Assembly (NCBI GenBank): GCA_964035545.1
Contig: OZ037767.1
Coordinates: forward strand, 26,459,628 to 26,523,627
Direction: 5' to 3'
Length of the DNA: 64,000 nt
From: Bugula neritina
Taxonomy: Eukaryota; Bryozoa; Gymnolaemata; Cheilostomatida; Bugulidae
The translations under genes were made by a program, and so were the position numbers. Below the pieces are notes generated by a model. That model saw nothing but the letters and a program-made list of their open reading frames with translations. It had not been told where the DNA came from and searched no databases. The stretch's first letter is position 1. The number at the start of each line of letters is the position of its first letter. Below are positions 37,130 to 51,200 of this stretch, in pieces.

Positions 37130-40100
37130 ATGATGGAGTTGGACTTCTCTTCAGTTACAAGCCTCTCATTGGCTGGAACTGTCACAGCGCTACTATTCAT
37201 TTATCTAATGAGAAAAACCAGTAACAAATATCCTCCTGGACCTTTTGCTTTTCCTATTATCGGAAATTCTCCTCAGATATTGCTGTCTGGATCATTGGCT
37301 AAATTTGTAGAGTCAAACCATCAAAAGTTTGGAAATGTATGTTTTTTTAACTTATTTTCAATAGTTTATATTTTCTAAATGTAGTTTTAGAAACTTATTT
37401 GATTAAATCTGCAATCTATAGCCAATAAGCATCATATGTGTTCAACATTGATTTTGGCAACCTTCAAGCTGCATGTATAGCAAACATTTATTTTAATTTT
37501 ATTTCATTATCAAGGAACCAGTGTACAGAACCTACAAAACCCTCATTTTTTGCGATTCTACAAACTGATTAAATCAATGTACAAAATAACAAAAGAATGG
37601 CCGATATTCCATTCTTATTCAATAACGTGGTGTTGCTGTACACAATGGTTTCGCTGCTGAGTTTTTTTTTAGCAACAAACAACAAAATAGTGTTTAATTT
37701 TATATAATTTCAGGTGTTCACTTTTGTATCAGGAGGTAGTAAGCGAGTAGTAGTATCAGGATATGATGCAATCTACAGACTGTTGATCAAGAATGCAGAT
37801 CACACTAGTACAAGATCAACTGCCTCCATGACACCAACTATAAAAATGGCAACGCAGAAAACTCCTGGTAATACTTTATACAATTACATGTGTATGACTT
37901 TTAGTATCACAATTTTACATCATCCAAACAAGAGCAGTTGTGAGAGCTTTAAACTAAGTGGAACTTTAATAAAAAGTTAAGTAAATACATACCTATGTTA
38001 CTCTCAGCTTATAATGTTTATTTGAGTAAAATTAAATTCCTAGGTTATAAAGTTATTTAACATGCATCAGTTTCATGATCAAATCATAGGTCCTAAACAG
38101 TGTTAGAAGTAACTAGAGAATTGTAGGCTTTTAATATAGAAACCCTCAGTCATAACAGCACGGCAACAATAATATGCTATTTTTCAATCATTTAAAGTAA
38201 TAGATCATTGTCTATGAGTTGTAAAGATGTTTGGTTTGTAATTTAATTAAACCATTTTGCCTGGCAAAGAAATTTGTTTGATCAAATATCATGAGAAAGC
38301 TATATGTATGTAAAAAGAGTGACCATACTCCAAACTTTTTACCAAAACAAAGACTTTGTACAAACTTGCATCTCATAAACCAGAGGGACCGATATGTGTC
38401 ATAGTTTAGCAGCTCCTAGCTTTATACTGATTGAAACATAAAATAACTAAACTCTGTTTCCATCCCATGACTACAATATGTTATTAACTGCTTTAATTTT
38501 AGGTGTTTTTTGGGCTCCATATCCACTTTGGAAGGACTTGAGATCATTTTCCATCAGTTCAATGAGAGACGAGGGTATGGGGAAATCTACTTTAGAGCCA
38601 CAGCTTATAGAAGAACTTGAACTATTCATTGCACATTTTATTGAACCAAACTTAAATAAACCAATAGAAATGACACTTGGACTGAGCCAGGCTACTAATA
38701 ACATGATCTCTCAAATGATGTTTCGTCGGCGATTTGATTATGAGGATGAGGCTTTCAAAACAAGAATCGAATTTATCAATGAATCAATTTCAACTGGTCT
38801 TAAAATCTCAATGATAGGAAATTTGCCATTTGGAAAATATTTTATAAAATCAGCTATTGAGAGAGATGATTACATATCTTATACTATCCTGTTGCCTGCA
38901 TTACAACATCTCATTGATGAGCACAAAGATGATTTGGACGAGTACAACCCGAGAGACATTATGGATAAATACCTTCTTCAGTCACAGAAAGAGCAGAATG
39001 AAGGGAAAACCAATCATAGCTTTTCAGGTGAAAATAAATATTCAAAATTTTGAAGCTTTTTAATCTTTTAGATTGAGTTTCAATGTAATCTCTTTGCCAC
39101 CTTTATATTAAATTATATATCATAATATAATATAACATAGCATAACATAATAACATATAACATATTACAATATAATAAAATATAATATAATTACATGTAT
39201 AATCAAGTTTTAATTGTTGGATGTTACAGAAGAGAATGCTAGAATTCTTTCTTTGCAAATGTATATTGCTGGAACTGAAACCACTGCTACAGCTTTAAGA
39301 TGGGCTCTCCTGTTTATGTGTCTACATCCAGATGTTAAGAGCAAAGTCCAGAAGGAGATATCTGAACACTTGGGTAATAAACATAAACATGGTATTAGCA
39401 CTCTATATTATTCAATACATATATAATTGTTCAATACCCTGTGTGCTTGTGATATTGTATATTAGCTATTAGACTCATAATCCTTTAACTATCCTGTATT
39501 TTATGAAAGACATTATTATACTGAATGTGCTTTGTCAAAATTTCAGCTGACAATTTTGTCAGCTGCCAGTATCAAAGTAATTACAGATGAGATTCCCGAT
39601 TTATTATCTGCCAACTAAAAACTTATATAATATATTGAAAGAATTTACACAACTTCTGGAAACTCGGCATGTAATCTTCACTTGCAGTTTCCTTGTTTCT
39701 AGGAAGCCGTACTGTATCTTGTAAAGATCGTGTCAGTATGCCATATACTGATGCTGTGCTCCTTGAGACGTTGAGGAAGGCTTCTGTTGCTGGTGCTGGG
39801 TTGCCACATACTCTTGAGAAGGAAATGGTTATAGATGGTGTGGTGAGTATGTTTACACAGCAAACTAATGTTATGCTAAGATAAGAAAAGTTAGAATAGA
39901 AACACATCTGCTATATAATATATGAGATCATTTTTCTGGTGATTTTCGAAACTTCTGTTTGTTGCTTTAGGCAATCCCAGCAGGCGCAGATCTAATGATC
40001 AATTTAGACTCAGTACTTTTTGATGAAGACGTATTTGAAGATCCACGGTCTTTCAAACCTGAGAGATTTTTGACAGGGGACATCACATTGAAAAAGCAGA

Positions 40101-40633
40101 GAACTATTCCATTTGGTATTGGTGAGTACTTACTGCTGATTAATAATTGTCCTAGAATCCGTATTTACAAAAATAGTTTCATTTTTTGTAGCTTGCTTTT
40201 GCCAATTTTCTCTTTTAACAAATTTTTCAAAAAATAGGTTATAATTTTAAAATGTTTAAATTTTATCATAAATTACACAATCAACAGTGCAGGCTCTACG
40301 CTGTACAGCAAGTCTTAGTATGGTATAGCGTAGTTTCACTGCACTACTATAAGTTCAACTATGAACTCTATTTGCTTCATCATATGATTTTTAGTTAAAC
40401 TAACATAATTGTTATTATGTTTTAGCAGTAAAAGAATTATACTTGTTGTAGGTCGAAGGGCTTGTCTAGGAGAAGGCTTGGCTAAAATGGAATTCTTTTT
40501 ATTCTTTGTTACTTTTCTACAAAGATATGATATGAAAATTCCTGAAGGACTTACTGTTACAGATGAACCTAAGAAATATTCATTTATAGTAAATACTCCT
40601 AATCCATATGAAATTATCTTCTCACGCAGATAA
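37130..40633 (+). CDS. Cytochrome P450, clan 2 (CYP2-like), tandem copy B
   Basis: Coding exons: 37130-37336, 37714-37867, 38503-39027, 39230-39373, 39703-39842, 39971-40121, 40452-40633 (TAA). Each exon has exactly the same length as in copies A and C; 500 residues, no frameshift or stop. All catalytic motifs are kept (WKDLR, AGTETT, ETLR, PERF, FGIGRRACLG). Distinct residues include TPTIKMATQ in exon 2, EFINESISTGLKISMIGN at 211-228 and AIPAG at the start of exon 6 (TIPAG in A and C). Same fold, location and likely chemistry as copy A. Introns are also nearly identical to copy C, indicating very recent duplication or gene conversion. Confidence 0.93.
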
Positions 40634-41559
40634 AGTTATCAGAGAGAGGGCAGATAATTACTAACATTTTAGAATAGTTTTGTTTTATTTTCTAATTTAT
40701 TTCATTAACAATAACACGATGATTTTAACAAGTTGTAAGCATAAAAATCAATCTCACAACTATTAATATCTTTTATTGTTCATGTTGGTAGATTAAAACT
40801 AACTGCTCTCATATAAACAATTTTTGTGAAATTTTCAGTGCATTATGTTTTTTCTAAAATGTAAATTAATAATATTCAGTTAGCTAATGGTATCTGCAAA
40901 AGCTGAACTGTTTTTCTTATTTTCCTTAAACATTTACAAGCTTTCTTGGGGTAATGAAACCCTTAAAATCTTAAACCTACATTTATACATTTACTCATTA
41001 TGTTTAAAATGAACAAATTGATACATGTCAATAAATTATTTTATAACATCTTAAACAACTTCACATAAACAAATTTGATTACAGACTATAAATAATATAT
41101 TTTGGGAAAATTGCTTCAAGCTTGAGAAAGAATTTTAGATTTTTTCGTAAAATAGTATGAAAACTCCCATAATGCGCAGTTCTTTGAATTTATTTTAAAA
41201 TGTTATTATAATATCAAATGTTGAATAAATTTTATTAGTTGTATTACTGTCACTCACATTGGACCATTAATGAATAGTGAGAAAAATTAAGGTGGGAAAA
41301 TAATGTGAGATTTTACAATACTTAAATGTTTCTACAAATTATGCCTTAATAAGTTATATAAAGATTGTTACTCATATTTTCTAAAGTGAAATACAACAAT
41401 GTATACAGCAACATCAGTCATTGATAATAATATGCTGATCTCTTTCTTTTGGTATTTGTTGTTTTGCCCAATCACCCAATCAACTGTCAACCACAACCTT
41501 GATTAATTGGAAATCATTAAATTTAGAAATTAATATACAAATTTAAACCAACAAAAGTT

Positions 41560-41734
41560 TTCAACTATTTAGAATTCACTATTTTTAAACAGTTTACTGT
41601 GATATACTTTGAATTCCTGAGGTGTAAATTTAGCCTTTAGCAGTGGAAGCAGGATGCAAAAAATGAAACTATGAAACTGGTAAAAATGATTGAAAACACA
41701 TTTACCATAGGTAATTAAGTGCAAACATCTAAAG

Positions 41735-41799
<65 letters not shown>

Positions 41800-41960
41800 C
41801 ACGCACACACACGCACACACACGCACACACACGCACACACACGCACACACACGCACACACACGCACACACCGACAAGAATTAAAAGTTTAAACAGATGTG
41901 AATTTCCCATTTCCACTTGCCTTTGTACACAGTATCAGTTTTCTTCTGCATTTGCTGTAT
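41560..41960 (-). pseudogene. Captured, broken copy of the coiled-coil gene exon (unit B), invaded by a CA microsatellite
   Basis: Same fragment as in unit A, reading [13 protein letters not shown] on the minus strand where the intact gene reads LPLLKAKLTLQKF. The middle is deleted and a CA tract has expanded inside it. Confidence 0.75.
41739..41870. repeat. (CA)n followed by (CACACACACG)n
   Basis: About 50 bases of pure CA, then about eight units of a CA run closed by CG. In unit A the same site is only ACACACATGCACACATCG, so the expansion is specific to unit B. Confidence 0.95.
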
Positions 41961-42316
41961 TGCAAGCAAACTGAAGCTAAACTTGTCAGACCCCAACTAA
42001 CTGCAAGTTTCCTACTATATAAGCTCAACTGTTGGTCTCACAACAGCTAGGGTAAGTAACTAATATTATGATTTCTTTATTGTGATGGAAGAGTATGCAT
42101 TCATTGTGACTAAATCTTTCACAAAGCAAAAGCTGAAAGCCCATTGCTAGTATTTATTCAGTCATTGGTAATCACAATGTAGTTATTATACAGGTGACAG
42201 ACTGCAAGCGTGATGCAAATTGAATGATTGATTTACACTGCAAGTTCAGTGCTAGCTTGCATCACCATTGCAGTACTCATTGGAAATGCATACACAACAG
42301 TTTAACCAGGTGACAG

Positions 42317-42465
42317 TATATAATAGCATTCTAGTTACACTCTCTTATCATTATAATCTGCTTGTGTAAGCTGCAAGCACAGGGTATTACAATATATCAA
42401 CTGTCGGCATGATTGCTACTAGTTTAAAACTTGCAAGCTATTGAGTGGTTACCTTATAAGTACAG
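42317..42465 (+). promoter_or_regulatory. P450 copy C promoter and non-coding leader exon
   Basis: TATA box TATATAAT at 42317-42324. The leader exon ends at 42465 with ACAG/GTAAGT and would splice to the acceptor at 42829-42830. The conserved upstream block is at 42190-42310. Confidence 0.6.
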
Positions 42466-42835
42466 GTAAGTCGGCGTTCTCCATTCTTTACCAGGTTATT
42501 AAGATACACCAGGGTTACACATAATCGGGCATTTAGTAGAGATATTAGCAGATATATAGTAGCAGGCAGTAGCTATTTAGACCTCATTAGTGTCACAGGC
42601 TAAGGCACTGTTGTTCACACAATAGCAACAAATTATGTATTTTTAAACCATACTAATACTTAGCTAGTGTGCTAATCTAAAACCAGGATTTTGGTAGCAA
42701 ACCTTGCACTATACAACTTTATTCTCAATTCGAATTCATTATATTTAGTTTTACCCTTGTACTATCTTGAAAGAATTGGTGCTGTTTTTCCTATAGCGTT
42801 AACAGTAGGTATTATATTTGATGTTTTTAGGGAGA

Positions 42836-45800
42836 ATGATGGAGTTGGACTTCTCTTCAGTTACAAGCCTCTCATTGGCTGGAACTGTCACAGCACTATT
42901 ATTCATTTATATGATGAGAAAAACCAGTGACAAATATCCTCCTGGACCTTTTGCTTTTCCTATTATCGGAAATTCTCCTCAGATATTGCTGTCCGGATCA
43001 TTGGCTAAATTTATAGAGTCAAACCGTCAAAAGTTTGGAAATGTATGTTATTTAACTTATTTTCAATAGTTTATATTTTCTAAATGTAGTTTTAGAAACG
43101 TATTTGATTAAATCTGCAATCTATAGCCAATAAGCATCATATGTGTTCAACATTGATTTTGGCAACCTTCAAGCTGCATGTATAGCAAACATTTATTTTA
43201 TTTCTATTTCATTATCAAGAAACCAGTGTACAGAACTTACAAAACCCTCTTTTTTGCGATTCTACAAACTGATTAAATCAATGTACAAAATAACAAAAGA
43301 ATGGCCGATATTCCATTCTTATTCAATAAAGTGGTGTTGCTGTACACAATAGTTTCGCTGCTGAGTTTTTTTTAGTAATAAACAACAAAATAGTTTTTAG
43401 TTTTATATAATTTCAGGTGTTCACTTTTGTATCAGGAGGTAGTAAGCGAGTAGTAGTATCAGGATATGATGCAATCTACAGACTGTTGATCAAGAATGCA
43501 GATCACACTAGTACAAGATCAACTGCTTCAATGACGCAGACTATAAAAATGGCAGCACAAAAAACTCCTGGTAATACTTTATACAATTACATGTGTATGA
43601 CTTTTAGTATCACAATTTTACATCATCCAAACAAGAGCAATTCTGAGAGCTTTAAACTAAGTGGAACTTCAATAAAAGGTTAAGTAAATACATACCTATG
43701 TTACTCTCAGCTTATAACGTTTATTTGAGTAAAATTAAATTCCTAGGTTATAAAGTTATTTAACATGCATCAGTTTCGTGATCAAATCATAAGTCCTAAA
43801 CAGTGTTAGAAGCAACTAGAGAATTGTAGGCTTTTAATGTAGGCTGTAGCCAATATGGAAACCCTCAGTCATAACAGCATGGCAACAATAATATGTTATT
43901 TTTCAATCATTTAAAGTAATAGATCATTGTTTATAAGTTGTAAAGGTGTTTGGTTTGTAATTTAATTAAACCATTTTTATGTCTGGCAAAGGAATTTGTT
44001 TGATCAAATATCATGAGAAAGCTATATGTATGTAAAAAGAGTGACCGTACTCCAAACTTTTTACCAAAACAAAGACTTTGTACAAACTTGCATCTCATAA
44101 ACCAGAGAGACCAATATGTGTCATAGTTTAGCAGCTCCTAGCTTTATACTGATTGAAACATAAAATAACTAAATTCTGTTTCCATCCCATGACTACAATG
44201 TTATTAACTGCTTTAATTTTAGGTGTTTTTTGGGCTCCATATCCACTTTGGAAGGACTTGAGATCATTTTCCATCAGTTCAATGAGAGACGAGGGTATGG
44301 GGAAATCTACTTTAGAGCCACAGCTTATAGAAGAACTTGAACTATTCATTGCACATTTTATTGAACCAAACTTAAATAAACCAATAGACATGACACTTGG
44401 ACTGAGTCAGGCTACTAATAACATGATCTCGCAAATGATGTTTCGTCGGCGATTTGATTATGAGGATGAGGCTTTCAAAACAAGAATCGAATCTATCAAT
44501 GAATCAATTTCAATTGGTCTTAAAATCGCAATGATAGGAAATTTGCCATTTGGAAAATATTTTATAAAATCAGCTATTGAGAGAGATGATTACATATCTT
44601 ATACTATCCTGTTGCCTGCATTACAACATCTCATTGATGAGCACAAAGATGACCTGGACGAGTACAACCCGAGAGACATTATGGATAAATACCTTCTTCA
44701 GTCACAGAAAGAGCGGAATGAAGGAAAAGACAATCATAGCTTTTCAGGTAAACATATAAATATTAAAAATTTTGAAGCTTTTTAATCATTTAGATTGAGT
44801 TTCAATGTAATCTCTTTGCCACCTTTGTATTAAATTATATATCATAATATAATATAACATAGCATAACATAATAACATATAACATATTACAATAAAATGA
44901 AATATAATATAATTACATGTATAATCAAGTTTTAATTGTTGGATGTTACAGAAGAGAATGCTAGAATTCTTTCTTTGCAAATGTATATTGCTGGAACTGA
45001 AACCACTGCTACAGCTTTAAGATGGGCTCTCCTGTTCATGTGTCTACATCCAGATGTTAAGGTCAAAGTCCAGAAGGAGATATCTGAACACTTGGGTATT
45101 AAACATAGACATGACACTAGCACTCTATATTATTCAGTACATATATAATTGTTCAATACCTTGTGTGCATGTGATATTGTATATTAGCTATTTGACTCAT
45201 AATCCTTTAACTATCCTGTATTTTATGAAAGACATTATACTGAATGTGCTTTGTCGAAATTTCTGCTGACAATTTTGTCAGCTGCCAGTATCAAAGTAAT
45301 TACAGAGATTCCCGATTTATTATCTGCCAACTAAAAACTTATATAATATATTGAAAGAATTTGTACAACTTCTGAAAACTCATAGTACGTTCCCTTGTTT
45401 CTAGGAAGCCGCACTGTATCTTGCAAGGACCGTGTCAGTATGCCATATACTGATGCTGTGCTCCTTGAGACGTTGAGGAAGGCTTCTGTTGCTGGTGTTG
45501 GGTTGCCACATACTCTTGAGAAGGAAATGGTTATAGATGGTGTGGTGAGTATGTTTACACAGCAAACTAATGTTATGCTAAGATAAGAAAACTTAGAATA
45601 GAAACACATCTGCTATATAATATATGAGATCATTTTTTCTGGTGATTTTCGAAACTTCTGTTTTTTGTTTTAGACAATCCCAGCAGGCGCAGATCTAATG
45701 ATCAATTTAGACTCAGTACTTTTTGATGAAGACGTATTTGAAGATCCACGGTCTTTCAAACCTGAGAGATTTTTGACAGGGGATATCACATTGAAAAAGC

Positions 45801-46585
45801 AGAGAACTATTCCATTTGGTATTGGTGAGTATTTACTGTTGAATAATAATTGTCCTAAAATTTGTACAATTACAAAAATCGTTTTATTTTCTATATGGGT
45901 AGCTTGCTTTTGCCAAATTTTATCTTTTAACTAGTTTCTTAGAAAAAATAGGCTTATAATTTTAAAAAAATAAAAAAATTTCCTGTCAATTGCAAATTGG
46001 TAGCATGTAAAAATGTAGTTTATAAAATAATCACATATATTTTAATATGTAACGACATTGTGGTGAATGACAGTGGCTTTAAATTAGGTTTATGCTACAG
46101 TCTTTATAAAAATATATGTACATGATGGTAGTGCTTTAAAACATGGTAATAAGAAAGACTTTGAATTTGTATGAAAAAAACCGAAAGCCAATAGTAAAAT
46201 TTAAACTTCATATATATAGCAAAAATTTAATTAAAAGTGTAAACTCCACACTGTAAAGCAAGTTCTAGTATGGTATGGTGTAGTTTCAGTACACCATTAG
46301 TTCAACCAGGAACTGTATTTGCTTCATCATAATTATAACTTTTAGCTAAAACAACATAATTGTTGTTAATTTTTAGAATAATAGCATTATACTTGAATTG
46401 TAGGTCGAAGGGCTTGTCTGGGAGAAGGCTTGGCTAAAATGGAATTCTTTTTGTTCTTTGTTACTTTTCTACAAAGATATGATATTAAAATTCCTGAAGG
46501 ACTTATTGTTACAGATGAACCTAAGAAATATTCATTTATAGTAAATACTCCCAATCCATATGAAATTATCTTCTCACGCAGATGA
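42836..46585 (+). CDS. Cytochrome P450, clan 2 (CYP2-like), tandem copy C
   Basis: Coding exons: 42836-43042, 43417-43570, 44223-44747, 44952-45095, 45405-45544, 45674-45824, 46404-46585 (TGA). 500 residues, all motifs intact (WKDLR, AGTETT, ETLR, PERF, FGIGRRACLG). It is closest to copy B through exon 6. Intron 6 (45825-46403) is 579 bases against 314 in A and 330 in B, and most of it is unrelated to theirs. Residues 211-228 read ESINESISIGLKIAMIGN. Late changes are small (DIKIPEGLIVTDE). The downstream flank is more diverged than that of A or B, so C may be the oldest position in the array. Confidence 0.93.
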
Positions 46586-48297
46586 AATGATTAAATAGAA
46601 GGCCTATAATGATTAACATTTTAGAATAGTTTTGTCTTGTTTTCTAAATTATTTCATTATAACAATAACACAATGACTAAAACAATTTGGAAGCATAAAA
46701 ATCAATTTCACAATTATTAGTTTTTAGCAATTGTTCATACTGGTACAATAAAACTATATGCTTTCATATAATCAATTGTTGTGAAACTTTTAGTACATTA
46801 TGATGTTCTTATAAAATATACCTTCATATTCAATCAATCAATTGTGATTTGTAAGAAATTGAATAATTTCTTTATTATCTGTAGACATTTACAAGTTTTT
46901 ATGAGGTAATGCAAGCCAGTGTATTGTAAACCTGCATTTATACATTTACTAGTATAGGCCTACATTCGATTGTAGAACAAGTTTGTTAACAAGTTGATAT
47001 TTGTTTTATAGTGTCTGAGCCAACTTTGTATAAACACATTTGATTACAGATGATGAACTATATTTTTTGGGAAAGTTGCTTTTTAGAGTAGTTGAGCAGG
47101 TTTTTTGTAAAATGCTATGAAAGCTCCCATAAAGTCCAGTTCTGTGAATTTATTTAAAAACTTTCTTATTTTAACAAAGGCTAAATACATTTTATTAACT
47201 CTATTACTGTCACTCACTTTGGACCATCGATGAATAGGTGGGGATGATTAAGGTATAGAAATCATAGAAATCTATAGAAATACTTGAATGTTTCCTACTA
47301 ATTTACGATGCATAATAAGTTTAATTGGGAAGATTGGTGCTCTAAAGTCTAAACAATTGACAAAGTAATATTTTCTAAAGTGAAGCACATCAACAACACA
47401 TAAAGCTAAATCCTTCATTACTAATGTACGCTGATCTTTTTCTTTTGGTGTATGCTGCTTATTTGACCAATCACTTGACCGTTTGTAGAGAGCTGTTGGC
47501 TGGTTTGGCAAGAATGCGTGGTATATTTTTACATTTGTAATGAAGTTAGTCATAGAGGAGGTTGATGAGTAATATTGAGATTGGGAAAAGCCTATATGTT
47601 ACAGGAGAGAAGCATAGCAAAAATTCGTGTTCTTACAAAATTACCAATCGACACCTCAAACTAAAATTCATAAAAGCTATTAAAGAATTTAGGCTGTATG
47701 TGCTCACGTACCTAAAATGCTATTTCTGAAGGTGTCCAATACCAAACATTAGTTGGTGTTGCTACTGGTTCAAAATAGGCATGATCAACTCTTCATGATT
47801 TTCAAACCAAAAGATATTATAAATATTTTATAAGAAATAAAGCTACGTCTACAATATTTAATGTTACAATTAATATACGTTTAAAATAATTTACCCAGTT
47901 ACCAGAGCAAACTTAAATCAACACAACAAAAGACTAACAACCTTTACTATACACTATACACAGCTTGCAGTAAAGGTCTACAACGTTAACTTTTCATCCT
48001 AGATATGTATGAAAATAGTTTAAAAAGTATAATTATTAGGATTGTCTTTATTAAACAATAATATAAACAACAGGAGCTAATTATTGTACTATAAAAAAAT
48101 TGAATGTAATCCAGGAACTATATAGTTATACAGATGTAGATAAGCTTGCCTATCAAAGCAGAAAATTTTTATTATTCACAACTTATAAATTTTATCAAAT
48201 CAAAGAACAAAGTATACATAGCAAGGAAACTAGCTGGCTTATAGTTACTACAAATGAAATTAAAGCAAAGCAATGACTAGTACTATAACATAAACAA
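46586..48297. other. Spacer between P450 copy C and coiled-coil gene
   Basis: The left part (to about 47480) is a diverged version of the flank after A and B. The remaining 800 bases have no homologue there and no supported exon. It would hold the coiled-coil gene's 3' UTR on the minus strand. Confidence 0.5.
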
Positions 48298-51200
48298 TCA
48301 TTGGTATTGCTCTAAAGATTTTAGTAACCTGGCTTTTGATTTCTTAAGTTCTTCCACTCGACTGAAAACTTCTGCCTCATCTGTCGACTTTGGAATCAGA
48401 TCCTGTGAGACACAACAAACTAAACAGTGTGTTTATATATTACAGCAGTGTTTGAGAGAACTTAGTAGAGTGATAAAAATAAGATGAAACTACATGACAC
48501 CACTTCACTTAAAATATATTATCTCAGATAAAATAAACAACTTAACAGATAGGAAAGGCCAGGTTGATAAAATTTTAACCACCCACACTCTATCAAAGAA
48601 CGGAACACAACTTCCAATTTATAGATATAATTTACCCTTTTGTTTGTGAGAGAAGACCTTTGATTGGTGAGATTGTCAATTTGGGATTTCAAAAACTTGA
48701 TTTCCTTGTCTTGTTGCAGTTTCAGTTTAAAAGATGCCAAAAGTTCCTCTATAAATAGTGATGCACATTTTTACGGATAGCCAACATTTGATATATTATA
48801 TTAAAACTAGGCGCTGCTCACCTTGTTGCTACCATCAAACATTTATTTAAATGTATTATATAACTGCAAGCTGTAACTCAAATTAGCTAAAAACACCTTT
48901 AAATTTAAAAATTAATACACATATTTTAAATCAACAAAGGTTTCAACTATTTATAATTAATTTTTTATACAGTTTGCTTCGATATACTTTGAATTTCTGA
49001 AGTGTAAGTTTCGCCTTCAACAGTGGCAACTAGATGAGAATAATTTTGATCAGAGCTATTCTTTTTTTCAAGTTTATCTTTCACCATAGCTTCAGCCTTC
49101 TTCAGCTTTGATAGCTGACATTTAACCATGTTGGTTTTTATTCCCAAAATATCATTCAACCTTTGAATACTCTCTATATCTACAACATTAGTGAGTGCAA
49201 AATATGTGATCATCAAACTGGTAAAATGACTGTAAACATATTTAATGTTGGTAGCCAGAGGAAAATATTTTTTCCATTTCCACTTGCCTTTGTAAATGCT
49301 ATGAGTTTTCTTCTGTATTTGCTGTATTTCATCTTTTGATATTGTTTGCTTAGCCAGCCTCACAGCCTTAACTCTGTTCTCTTCTGCCACTCGGAGTCTT
49401 TCTATAAATCAGAGCTACTTGTAGATGTTTTGGTGATTCAGCATGCTGGCAAATACCTTCTTACAAAATATTAGACCAATCACCTTTCTTAAATATGTCA
49501 AAAAAGTCTGTACAAATCTGTAGCCAAGCCATACTATTACAAAAGTTTATTAAAAGCTATACACCAGGGAAGGGGATATTTTATACAAACCATAAAAACT
49601 AACCTTTCTCAATCTCAAACTGCTTTACTTTGGCTTTAAGCTTGGCAATCCTATTTTGTTCCTCAGCAATCTGCCTTCGCTCTTCTTTTTCTATTACAGA
49701 TAATTTTAGCATTGACATTGACTATAAATTTCACCTTAACTTTTGTTTATTAAAATGGCAATTGATTTTTCATATTGATCACAAGAGGCAAGATTGAGTG
49801 GCTTTAATATTTTAAATCTATATTGGGTAAAACCTAATAAGACAAAATACCCAATCAAGAGTTTATAAAACAACTGATTTAAGATGGTTGTCATATAAAT
49901 TGGGCTGAATATGTTCAGCAATTTCCTTAATTTTCTTTTGTTTCATATGGCTGCTAGAGAAAGAGATGCAAAACTCTATTCAATTAGGCCAAGGTTCAAA
50001 GATGTCATTAAATGTAATCTACAACACTTCAAGAATGGATTAATCTGTCTAAAGATTGGCATGTTAGACATTAAAACTACACATATTCTGACTGATGCCA
50101 TAACACTATATACTTTCAACAACTAAAAAAGCTATGAGAAAGATCTCAAAGGAGGTAAAGATCAAAAAATACATGCATTGTCATCTTCGACAGGTGAATA
50201 GTAACCGTATTTGACACATAACTGTGTACTATGTTAAAGCACATAAGATGAATAAACTATAGTTCAAAGATACCTACAAAATTTCTCACAGCACCCAATA
50301 TGCACGAAGGCTTGTGTGTACAATTAAAGTTTATTTCAATCAAGAGTTTTAACATAGCAAAGAAAATAAACTTTGGAACATAACTTTTCGTTTATGGACA
50401 GAATCATAAACTATACCTTGTTTGATTTGATGTATTTCCTTCATTAATTGGGGGAAGTATGAGAGATTTTCAAGTGCTCCTTCGAGTAGCCGATCTTCCA
50501 GTTCTCCACAGCAGCTAGCATCTGCTTGTTCAGGTACAGGATAGGGGATATCCTCTGGAGATTTAACTGCACCACATGGTATAGATAGCTGATTGATGGC
50601 ACTGGGCAAATAGTTTGCTAAAAATATCAGCTATTACTGTATTATTCATTACAGTTTTGCATATAATCAGAGTTTGCAGAAAAAAAGTTTGATCACTCTT
50701 TTTCAGTATGGCAGACTTAAGCGTTATAGATTTCCTATCAATGTCAATTGTTATTCTGTGCTTTGTAAACAACACAACATATGCTTACTAGACTGATTCT
50801 CAACAAGTTCAGAGCCAAGGTTGGACAGTGCAAGGGACTCTACACTTGTAAGTCTATTTGACGAGATGTCTGTAGAGGTAGGATCACAGGCATCGGCAGC
50901 ATGGTCCTGCTCATGGCAGCGATACAGCTGGAGAAAGGATTGGAGAGAAGTCTATAACAGATAAATATGCTTATACAATAAACTGCAAATATTATGTTAC
51001 AGCAAATAATATATATCATGTTATATATATTATATTCAGGACAGTAAAAACTCAGTATTTCTACTTTGGTAAGCTAACCATGATTTAGCCCTGGTTACTA
51101 TATAATGTTTATAATATTACAATGAACTTTGTTTAATAAATTAAATATTTTATAAATTCAAAATCCTTTGGCTTTAATGTACAGCATTTCAGAATGTGAT

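Larger units (their letters stand above)
40634..42316. repeat. Flank between P450 copies B and C
   Basis: Duplicated 3' flank of B followed by the duplicated upstream region of C. Contains the broken coiled-coil exon, a CA/CG microsatellite and the distal TATA/donor motif at 42011-42065. Confidence 0.7.

Noticed and set aside
41569-41916. Minus-strand frame with Val/Cys repeats
   Set aside because: The centre is a CA microsatellite; only its end matches the broken coiled-coil exon, reported as a pseudogene fragment.
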